64,000 nucleotides of DNA, taken from positions 26,218,705 through 26,282,704 of the forward strand of contig CM046867.1 of the NCBI GenBank assembly GCA_025617745.1. The letters are read 5' to 3'. The first letter of the stretch is position 1. The number at the start of each line of letters is the position of its first letter. Position numbers and translations under genes: made by a program. The notes beneath the pieces were generated by a model that was given only the letters and a program-made list of their open reading frames with translations, was not told the origin of the DNA and ran no database searches. Of this stretch, positions 26,701 to 38,700 are shown piece after piece. The DNA comes from Heliocidaris erythrogramma (Eukaryota > Echinodermata > Echinoidea > Camarodonta > Echinometridae).

Positions 26701-29700
26701 TGAGAAGGGTAGCTTTGGCTGGTGAAGTCGCATGACACATTTAGGGTGTCAAATAGGCCAAAAATTAAGAAAAAGGGTATGTTTCCTCAGTTTTAGAGGT
26801 TTAATTAATTAAAAGTAGACCTTATTTAGGGGTACATTTTCTTTAGTAAAAGCACAAAAAAATTGAAAATGGTGTAATTTTTACCATAATGGATAAAACT
26901 TGTTTAGGGGAGTTGTGGAAAACCTGTGGTCACACATGTATACTAAAATATATACTTACTGCCCGACCCTAGGGTTATAGTGATTAGGCTTAGGTGACAC
27001 TGAATGAATAGTTCTAGTACTGGGATTTTGATTTACTGTAATCTGCAACCAATTTGTTTGTAGAAAAACCTGCTGGATAGGTTTGGCAAGTAATAATACT
27101 TGACAGAATGATGCCTGTTTGTGTGTAATTCTAAAATAACTTTATACTACGAGACCTGACTAAGGCATTCCTCATTGAGGGTTTTGGGGCATACACAATG
27201 ATTCTGCAGGTTGCTAATACAGTGGTAATTGTAAACTTAAAGATAAGGTTGTGTAATTTAATTGTAAAAGAAACAGTTAATCTGAATTGTTCATTATTTA
27301 GTAAATATGGAAAATTGAATATTATGAGCATTTAAAAACATCAAAATTATAAGAAATTTACACAATCTTCCTCAAAATCACAACAATGAAAACCACTTGA
27401 CACAGATATGGGTATAAGGGACTAGGCAGACTTGTGGCATCAGAATTTGGTCTAAAGTTATAACCTATTTCAAGTCATATTGGGAATATGAGAACATTTC
27501 AAGAGCCATTTTCTCGAGGGACACATTACTACTACTATCATGATATTCTTCCACATGGGAATAAGAAGAATGAGAAAAGTCACAAATTAATTTTCACCTC
27601 TACCAGATAACTCAGTCTTCCAATGAATTGTTTGACTTCCCTAGGTAGTGTGTACTTCAACGTAGATGCCTTCACACTAGATAGATACAACAAGCTAGCC
27701 AGTCAAGACTTAGACGTCCAACATGACGAGGGCAAAGAGGTGATTGACCCGGAGAAGAGACACCCTAGAGACTTTGCTCTGTGGAAGGGGGCCAAGCCTG
27801 GGGAACCTTGGTGGGATACACCATGGGGAAGGGGGCGACCTGGATGGCACATTGAATGTTCAGCTATGTCGAAGTGAGTAGGAGATATAGAGGATTAGAT
27901 ACTTCAATCTGGATTACAAGTTCACGTCTTAGTGTTTCCTGATGAGAAATTAAGAGGCATCATGTAAGCTGATGTATCCGACTGAGTGAACTATTTTAGC
28001 AAATTCCTATTTCAGCAAATTCTGAACATTGTAGATCACACGCATTACCTGTATATAAAGGTAGATTTGATGCAAGTTTGTTAGATTAACTGAAATGTTC
28101 ACTCTGCATACATGTGTCTTCAATTTTAGGAGATGAGTTTCACTATATCTCTGAATGTCCTTTTTTCAGAGGGAAAAGTGCATGTATTTATCAACAACAA
28201 AAATTGACCAAGTGGGTTACAAATATCCCAATTATTCATTTCTGCTAATACTTGCCAGCTTAAGAAAATAGCAAAATTTGCCAGAACTATTATGATGCAA
28301 TTTACTCAGACACCAGAAGAGAAGAGTGAAGAATGCCATAGAGACATTGATAAAAATGAATCATGTGCTATACAAGAACTGAGTATTATTATTAGGCCAA
28401 GTAAAAAAAAAACATGTTTCTTGTCCGGGATTTTGAAAAAAATGAAAAAAGAGGGGCTTTTTATTATTTATTTTTTATTTTTTAAGATGGCACCATCTGA
28501 GAGTTTTGTCAATTCCGTATGTTTTCCCAATCACACAAAACATCAAAATAACGGAGACACTGTATGCCACACAAGAACTGAACATATTTACGATGTTTTT
28601 GATAGTGTTAGCACCATGTTTTAACACTTCTAAGCATATGAAATTCAATTTAGTGCAATAAAGCTATAGCAACCTTGCGATCACGGTCTGGGCGTCGCAA
28701 CATACACACGACTGCATGCAGGCGCTATGCGCGGTGTATGTGTTCGAATCCCACTGCAGCACTAGCATCCTTTGGCAAGACGTTAATCTACATTTGCCAC
28801 TCTCCACCCAGGACGGGTGTTAAATGGGTACCCGGTAGGATGCGAAAGTTAATGTCATTTGCTTAGCAACGTGAGCGTCACTGTACTGCCCATTGCTGGA
28901 ATACTCCCCAGGGAGTGGAGAATATGCCTACATTGTGTGCGGGCATGCCAGTATCCAATGACCGGGGTAATAATATATATCTAATTGTGAGCGCTTTGGG
29001 CCAGTATGGGAAAAGCGTGTTATAAATGCCAGGTATTATGTACTCTTAGTAGTAGAATAGTCAAACAACCAGAACAGGTAGTCTTGTAAACATGTTTCTA
29101 TATAGTGTACAATATTCACACTTATACACTTATACAGTGTGACCTCATTTATCCAACCACTAGCTACGTGTATCGGGTTCCTTCTGTCAACCAGACGGGA
29201 TCATGCAGTACATGCAATTCCACATGAAAATATCACTCAAACCTTGCTCAAAACTCACTCAAAACTCACTCAAAACTCACTCAAAACTCACTCAAACTTT
29301 CCTGATGCATCAATGATTGTTACAAACAGTTATAGCAACAAGTAAATACATAATCCCATGTATCAACCCTACTGAATGTATTATAGAAATGTTGTGCTTG
29401 AGCATAACTCTCATATAAGCCTAAAGCACATGACTGAGTTGGTTCCGTACCTGACCTGTTTGGAGGAATGAAGTCAGACTGTATGTTAACCCTTTCAATG
29501 CCACCAGACTTTTGAGCAAATGTCAAAAATGAAGTTTCAATAGTTAGATATTAACTTTCAAAGAGTTTTTCCTCAAGCAAACTGGGCAAAGATATATTGC
29601 ATAAGAATAAACATTGGACTGATGGCACAGGTTTCTGTATGAGGAAGAATTTTTATTCTGAACCTTAACAAAATGTTCAATACTCAAACATTTGGGCGGG

Positions 29701-32700
29701 ATTTGCCACCCACGGCATGGTAGGGGTTAATAACATGCTCCAATCGTGAAGTAAGCTGGATGAAGTACAGTCAAACCTGTCTTAGTGGCCACCTGTGTAT
29801 AGTGGTCACTTATATTGCCTCCCTGTAGCAAGAAATATGTGCTTTAGAACCTGTCTATAAAGGCCACCTGTCTACAGTGGCCACTTTTTCTGTTTGCCTT
29901 GGGTGGCCTTAATAGACGGGTTTGACTGTACTTTATATTATCAAGCAGCTAAATATTGAGATGCTCCATTCTCTCTTGTTCTCTGGTAGAGTTATCTTTG
30001 GTGAGAGATTGGACATTCATACTGGTGGCAGAGATCTAGCTTTCCCACATCACAACAATGAGATAGCTCAGTGTGAAGCTTGCTTCAACTCACATCAATG
30101 GGCTAATTATTTCTTGCATTCAGGTACATGTTGCTTGTAATAAAATTTAAGTACTCAAATACATCATAAACTGTGGAATCTCTGGTTTGAAATATAAATT
30201 CAAATTTATAATGCCATATTTTTACATCTGATAAAATATTATGATAGTGCCCCTTTAGGTCCTTTATTATATGAATAACACTTCATTTCCAATTCTATGT
30301 AGTTTGAGTTATCCTATGAATCAATTAATAAGACAATACAAGTATATGAGGATTTTAACCTGCTCTCTAGTGCATTAGAGTTTAATTCACTGCTACCTTG
30401 CATCATCAGTAGAGGTCTGTACAAAGACAGGATCAGTGACTATGTCATCTTCTCATACAACTACATTGTATCTCTCCAAGTGTTTCATTCTGGAGCAAAC
30501 TGCTTCACTTTACCATAACCCACTCCACTGCAATTTACAAGGAGATCTTCCAAGAAAGCTTTACGAAGTCTCCTCTGTCTCCTCTTTCCCTTTGGATGAT
30601 CTTCTAAGACCCTGAGCAGTAAGCCTTCATGTCGCATTATGTGTCCTAACAAGTTCTTCTGTCGTCCTCTGATCATTTCAGCAGTATATGCTCCCCATGA
30701 ACATGATTTAATAACTCTTCATGTGATTCTATCTCTCCTTGACGCTTCTCTTACCTTGCGGGTGTGGTTAAACAAGGCTGTGCTCACTGGCTTTCTTCAT
30801 TTTGATTTATTTTCCTTCAGGTCATCTTTACAGAAAGCATGATGTCGACAAGATGTCAAAGTCTTTGCAGAATGTTGTCAGTATCCAGGATTTCTTGAAG
30901 ACCTACACATCAAACCAGTTTAGATTCCTGTGTCTTATGTCAAAATACAGTCATGGTAAGAAGATCTGTACACTAAACCAGTTTAGATTCCTGTGTCTTA
31001 TGTCAAAGTACAGTCATGGTAAGAAGATCTGTACACTAAACCAGTTTAGATTCCTGTGTCTTATGTCAAAGTACAGTCATGGTAAGAAGATCTGTACACT
31101 GAACCAGTTTAGATTCCTGTGTCTTATGTCAAAGTATAGTCATGGTAAGAAGATCTGTACACTAAACCAGTTTAGATTCCTGTGTCTTATGTCAAAGTAT
31201 AGTCATGGTAAGAAGATCTGTACACTAAACCAGTTTAGATTCCTGTGTCTTATGTCAAAATACAGTGTCATGGTAAGAAGATCTGTACACTAAACCAGTT
31301 TAGATTCCTGTGTCTTATGTCAAAGTACAGTAATGGTAAGAAGATCTGTACATTGAACCAGTTTAGATTCCTGTGTCTTTTGTCAAAGTATAGTCATGGT
31401 AAGAAGATCTGTACACTAAACCAGTTTAGATTCCTGTGTCTTATGTCAAAGTACAGTCATGGTAAGAAGATCTGTACACTAAACCAGTTTAGATTCCTGT
31501 GTCTTATGTCAAAGTACAGTCATGGTAAGAAGATCTGTACACTGAACCAGTTTAGATTCCTGTGTCTTATGTCAAAGTACAGTCATGGTAAGAAGATCTG
31601 TACACTAAACCAGTTTAGATTCCTGTGTCTTATGTCAAAGTACAGTCATGGTAAGAAGATCTGTACACTAAACCAGTTTAGATTCCTGTATCTTTTGTCC
31701 AAGTTTAATCAACATAAGAATCACATGTGCTTTGAACTTTGTCAAATGGAGAAGAGGTTGTTGGAAACAGCATTAATAGATAGTGATTTAGAGATAAGGC
31801 ATACCATGACTTGGAACCCTGTTACACATGCGTCAGCTTTCAAAGGCGGTCCCGGAGCCGGCTTCACACCTGCAATTTGAAGCCGCCTCAAGACCATTAA
31901 AACCCCTGTTACACATACCTCGGGCCCGCAATTTTGTGTCTACACATAGGCCGGCTTCACGTCGCCTTTTCACGAGCTGACGTTGGGGCGCACTCCATGT
32001 AAAAAATTTTGCGCGGTTCGCACACTCGCACTGCAGGTGCTGTACTATCTCATCGACATCGTGAACGGTCCGCGCATGCACAGCTCTTACGGGTTACGTA
32101 ACTTCCGCTTAAAAGCCGGCGCCGAGTCCACTTTGGTGTTACACATACTGATTGCGGGACTGAGTCCGGCGTGAGGCCGGCCTCAAACCACATCCAGAGG
32201 TGGACTGGGATGGAGGCGGCTTCAGTCCGGCTTTTAAAAAAAGTTGATGTTACACATACGTCGAGCCGCCTCCGGAGGCGGCCTCAGTCCACTTTCAGAG
32301 GTATGTGTAACAGGGGTCTAAGTCATCCATGTCATTTTCTCATGTATGCGTTCCCAGTAAAATGTCAAACTATTGCCCCATATGAATATTAACCATGGAT
32401 CTGAATGTATAAGATCACTCAAATATTCATTTTAAAGGAGATTTTACTGAAAGATAATCACTAAGAGACTTAAAATGGAAATGGCATTACCGGAACTGAT
32501 TAAAGTTCCTATTTTTCTTTTCCATTACATTTCAGATTTTGAGTATGGACCTGACACAATGCAGCAAGCTGTGGTGCTACATAGACAGATGTCAGCATTT
32601 CTCAATGATGCTGATGCATATGTCAAAGGTCAAATATGCTGTAAACCATTCGATGAGGCTGAACTTATGCAAAGGTAATATTTATTCCTGCCATTATCAA

Positions 32701-35700
32701 CCTTATATTAGTACATACATATGACACTTCGGCAATACTTTAGAGCCATTTTTTTTTATTGTATCCCCCGGCAGTATGCCGGAGGATACTTTGGATTCAG
32801 CAGCGTTTCGCCGCCGCCGCCGCCGCGTCACATTCTTGTGTGCGCTCTAGCGGTCACATTTCTCGACGAATTTCTTTCAGACTTCCTATGGACGTGTATC
32901 TTGGTAAAATCTGGACCCCTATAGTTTCTGGTGATGCTGCCCCCAGTGTTCCGTCTTTTATAGGGTAAAAGGCCATATTTTTGGGGAAAGTTTGTGTGCG
33001 CTCTAGCGGTCACATTTCTCAACGGATTTTGTTCAAATTTTGTATGAAGGTGTTTCTTGGTAAAATCTGGAACCCTGTAGATTTTGGTGATGCTGCCCCC
33101 AGTGTTCCGTCTTTTATAGGGTCAAAGGTCATATTTTGATAGATGTCTTGTGTGTACTCTTGTGTGCGCTCTGGCGGTCACATTTCTCAACGGATTTTGT
33201 TCAAATTTTACATGAAGGTGTCTCTTGGTGTAATTTAAAAACCTATAGTGTTTGGTGATGCTGCCACCAGTGTCCCGTCTTTTATAGGGTCAAAGGTCAT
33301 ACTTCAGGACATGTCGTGAGTGCACTCTGCAGGCCACATTTCTCAATGGATTTTGTTCAAATTTTGTATGGAGATGTATCTTGGTATAATCTACACATGT
33401 TTAATTTTTGGTGATGCTGCCCTCATTGTTCCGTCCTTTATAGGGTCAAAGGTCATTTTTCCATTTCTTGCACTCTTACTTCTGCATTTCTTGACGGATT
33501 TCGTTCAAATTTTGCATGAAGGTGTCCCTTGGTGTAATCTAAAAACCTGTAGTTTTTGGTGATGCTGCCACCAGTGTCCCGTCTTTTATAGGGTCAAAGG
33601 TCATACCTCAAGGGATGGCGTGAGTTCACTCTGCAGGCCACATTTCTTGATGGATTTCTTTCAAATTTTGTATGGAGATGTATCTTGGTATAATCTACAC
33701 ATCTTTACTGTTTGGTGATGCTGCCCTCATTGTTCCGTCCTTTATAGGGTCAAAGCTCATTTGTCCCTTTTGTGCACTCTTACTTCTGCATTTCTTGACG
33801 GATTTCATTCAAATTTTGTATGTAGGTCCATTATAGATTACACCTCTACAGTTTTTGGTGATGCTGCCTCTAGTGTTCCGTCTTTCATAGGATCAAAGGT
33901 CATATTTTAGTGGATGTCTTATGTGCGCTCTGAGGTCATATTTCTTCCGAATTTTCTATAACAATGCATTATACTCTAATCTACACAAATCGTTTTGGTA
34001 ATGCTGCTCCTGGTGTTGACAATATTCCGGGCCACTGGCGGCAATTTCTACACCATCCTTTTGTTTGAGGGAGGGGATGGGGGAGGGTCTTTGTCCCTCC
34101 TTCAAATCGCTGCCAGCGCCGGGGGATACATTTCGCATTGCGCGGCACGAGGAATGCACATTTCTAGTTTGTCATTTGTTTTGATATCACCTATGAAAAC
34201 ATGTAACAAAAAAAATGGATGACTATTGATATTTATTATATTTGGCTTGATTGCAGAATACCCCACCAAACATCATTACAGTGCATTAGGCTTAGGGTTA
34301 GGATCAGGGTTAGAGTTAAGGTCATGGTCAGGGTCAGGGTTAGGGTTAGAGTTGGGGTCAGGGTGAGAGTTAGCGTCAGGGTCAGGTTTAACATTAGTAT
34401 CGGGGTTAGGGTTAGAATGAGGGTTATGGTTGGGCCCTAGGGACAGTTTTAGGGTTGGTATTAGGATTAGGGTAACTTGTGTAGTTGGATAATTTTCAGT
34501 TCTTCCATTTATTTATTTCGGGATGTCCCATCGTTTACTATGCGATGTAGGTTGGATGAAACTCAAGAGGAAGTCATTGAAGCATTTGCTGATGATTTTG
34601 ATACCAAGAGGGCGCTAGACTGCATCATGAAGCTGGCTCATACATGCAACTCCAATTTCAGCCAAGTTTCAGAGGTAAGCCTAACGTCATGTAAACACAT
34701 TGAATTGGAATTGCTTTCATTTGCATGGAAGCCTTTAAAGTTCAAGAGGAATAATCCAGGCTTAGAGAAAACCATAACACATGCATATATCAGACAATTG
34801 GAAGGAGTAAACTACAATTTGAAAAATAAGTGTCGTGGTGGCTCAAAATAGACACGATTCTTAAAAATATATATTTTGTATTAGATTAATTTTGGTGTTT
34901 GTATAGTAATATTTGACATGATTTTACCAATGTTGTAGATGTTCACAATGGGATTTTGTTTGTTTTTTTTGCAGGATGTATCAGCACGTAGCCCAGGAGT
35001 AGTTGCTGCAGTAGCAACATATATGAACCATGTCTTATCTAGCTTAGGATTACACATGTCTACAAGAGCCGTAAGTATGATTTGCTCTTATCATTTATTT
35101 GTGAAGCAGTATGTTTTCCTTGATAATTATAGAAGGATTGTGAATCAAATAGCCAAAAAATAAGGATATTTCTAAATTCAGAACAAGTATTTTTTTATTA
35201 TTCATTGTTCGTTCCCAAGTTCACTGAGAAAAAGAACATTGGGTCCAGACTCGATTTCATCAACAATTTAAGAATAACCTAAATCATGAGACTTCTAGAC
35301 ATAAGTCTCTTCTTGGTATAAATGATTGTCGATGTGATATCATTATGGTTGTATCAAAGTGTAGTTGCAATTTGAAATTCTAACCCCTTTTGTGCCACCT
35401 GGGCCCTCTTGCCTAAAAAGTTGTGTTTAAACGCAACTCAAAAGGTTAAATGCAACTCAATTTTCAACCAATCAGGATCGCGCATTTGGGACTTGCTTTT
35501 AATTATTTAAGCTGCGATTGCACGCAACTTTTTATGCAAGCAGGATCGCGAACAATTCCCCGAAAATGAACTTTCAAGAATCAAATTTGTGGTCTTAAGT
35601 CTTTGTTTGATGGTTAAATTTGGTTTTGAATATCTTCTATGAGAACAACCTTCAAAATGTATGCACCTGTCTCTATTTCAGGATAAAAACAAATGGCTAC

Positions 35701-38700
35701 TTTTCATCCAGACACAAAGTTGAATATTAATATTTGCGGGTGTGATGTGCCACTCCATGGCACGGTAGGGGTTAATTTCTGTGGAGCAATATAATTGAGC
35801 ATTGTTTATTTTTTTATTCCAGAGTGCCCACCTTGACCAGTCCTCACAAGCCATGACCACTGCTGTCGACACACTGGTCAACTTCAGACAGGATGTCCGT
35901 CGATGGGCTCTCACTGACCAAGAAGATCATGGAATATCTAGTGTTAGTCAGAGCAGCCATGGTAAGTGTTATCGTACCATAGAGTGTCTTGAACAACATA
36001 AATTCCTCAACCGGTTGTACAACACATGTACAACCATGGAGTGTCTTGAACAACATAAATTCCTCAACCGGTTGTACAACACATGCTCGGGGACGATTGC
36101 TCCTTGATCAGTATCCAATATTAACTACAACCATGGACCAAACACTACACATGTGCCTAACCCTAAACCTAAAGCTAATTTAAATCCCAAATGCAACCCC
36201 AACCTTAACCCTATATTTAATCGTAACATGGCAAAGTGTATTGAGAGAGATAGTTGTGACACATGTGCAGGAGTGCCGTCATAAGTTAAATAAAGGAGCT
36301 CCGAATTGTACCCACCCTCATACAGTCTCTTTGAGAGGGAACTATGTGGAGCTCCATGAAAGGAATGACCACTCAGGAGCAGCTTCACATAACTATTTCT
36401 CTCAACTAGCCATGTATTACAGGATTTGCTGCCCACCTTATGGGAAGGAATGTATTTTCTCCTTGCAAATATCTTTTATATTACAAGTTAATTTTCAACA
36501 AAAAAACTTGTATTTGATTAAGTTGTAGTGAATGTTTAATGGTGTGTATCAGAACATGGAGAGCAGTAAGTGGGATAAAGGATGTTCATTGATTACCAAT
36601 AGTAGAATTATCACTTTTGCATGTAATAGATTTATCAGCTGCTGTTCATCTCTGTTTTTCTGAGCATCCATTGCTTCAGAAGAGCTTTACATGTATATGA
36701 TGTTTTACATTGGATGATGGTATTGTGAGTATTACAAATATTCTGTTTTTATGTCATTCCAGGGGATTCAGAGGATATGAGAGAGAGGAGAAAAAAGCTG
36801 ATGAAAGAGCGAGCTCCACTGCTTAATGCATGTGATCATGTTAGAGATACATTGGCACAGAATGGCATACAGATTAAGGTAATCTAGAGAGTGTTCTTCA
36901 GTCAAATAATAGAACGCCATATTACATACAACTACTGGTTTATTGACATTAAGAGAAATCATGTGGGTAGTGATAGATATCACGCTTTTCCCAGTTGTGT
37001 GTATGTAATTGTGTACGTTATCAACTTGTAACGCTGCACTGACATGTATGTCACTTTTATTATAGGCTGCTGGAGAAATTGATAAATTGAATCAAATGAA
37101 GTAAAAAATTTTACTTTCTTGCATGCAACTGTGCATCAAAATTTTCTTTCATCATTAAAAAAGAAAGAGTTGTTACAATTTTATGTTAAAAGAGCAATCC
37201 AATCATTCCAACAAGTAAACTTGGATGAAAACAGAATTGTGACAGTTTGAACAAAATCAGAAAAATAATATGAAATTTATTCACATTTCAAAGTTGTAAA
37301 CACTATGCATATTGGAACCTCAAATTGGCGAATGACTTACATATTTTGAAACAATTCTCGCATTTGTGTTTTTCACTAAAATATCATTAATTCTGGGTTA
37401 ACGCTTTTCCTCGGGTAGTACTCAAAATATATTGTGATTGAGGTATTCCACAACAGAAAGATCCTACCCCGTCATAGATTTTGCATAAAAAATAACATTT
37501 TAGTCATTTTGTGTGTTGGAACAAGTGGGAGAAATGTCTGCCTCTACATCACAGTGCCATTATCAATCTGACCAATTTGAAATTCCCATACATACAGTGA
37601 TTACAACTTTCAAAGAATCATTACTTTATTATTGTTTATCCAATTCAATTCAAACTTTTTCCAGTGTGCTTCTCTGATTTATTTTCTTTCTTTCAAAGCA
37701 ACTGGCTATTAAAGTTTGATTTCAATATAATATAATCCTTTGCTTCTCTCTAGGACCGTGGAGCTTCAGCCACATGGGAGTTTGTAGAGAAGAAGAAGCC
37801 AATCAAAACAGAGGTATGATATTAAGTACCAATTCATACATACTCGTACTATGTATTCTAAATGTACAGATATATATCAATATACAGGGGGAACTCAATA
37901 TAACGAGGCCGTCGGGACCCAAGGGTCTTCCTTGTTGGAGCCGTTATCTTGTTAAATCTGAACATACATAAAAATGCATATATGGCACTAAATTCTACGT
38001 GTACACTGATAATGAATGTACCGAGTTCTGCTGTCGCCGCTTATATACTCATTTGATAGATAAGAAGGGATTAATAATTTAATCCTCTGGATTAGTTAAT
38101 AAAATATCGGATAATATTGGAAAATGCGTGAAAAGAATTATGTAAATTACTGATTACAAGTCAAGTTCGTCACACTTGTGAGCTCATGAACATCGATGTC
38201 CGTTGAATGGGTACGGCTCGTGCATATAGCACTCTCATGATATGAAAAAAAACAAGTCTCATTTGTGTTTCGGGGACGGACCACTGTGGTACGAATAAAA
38301 AGACACACCCCGCATAGCGCAATCTCGTCCACTGTCGCCCAAAATGGCCCGATATCTCTTTACTACACTCGCATTTGTGTTAATAGTGAATTCATTCTCC
38401 AGCTTAATGATTTCGTCCATTTGAGGCGCAGTGAAATTTGTTTGCTCGTTATAACGGGAATGATTACCAGTCTTTTTCTTTGTTTTAGAGGCGAGGGATT
38501 TAGCTCCTTATAGCCGACCTCGCTATAAAGTTACGTGCCACCATAAAATTACACATAAGTAAATTTGGGGCCGTGACAATATTCTCATTAAAGCCGACCT
38601 TATGTGGAGTTTGCCCTGTATATATTTTTACTTTGTGAGGTTGTATTCATTCATGTAACGTTGATACAAGGTATGGTGTGGATATATGGGAGCCCCTAGG

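Noticed and set aside
31245-31880. 211-codon frame as a separate repetitive protein gene
   Set aside because: It is the frame-shifted continuation of the CARS2 exon 7 array into the intron, with no own start context or downstream exon.
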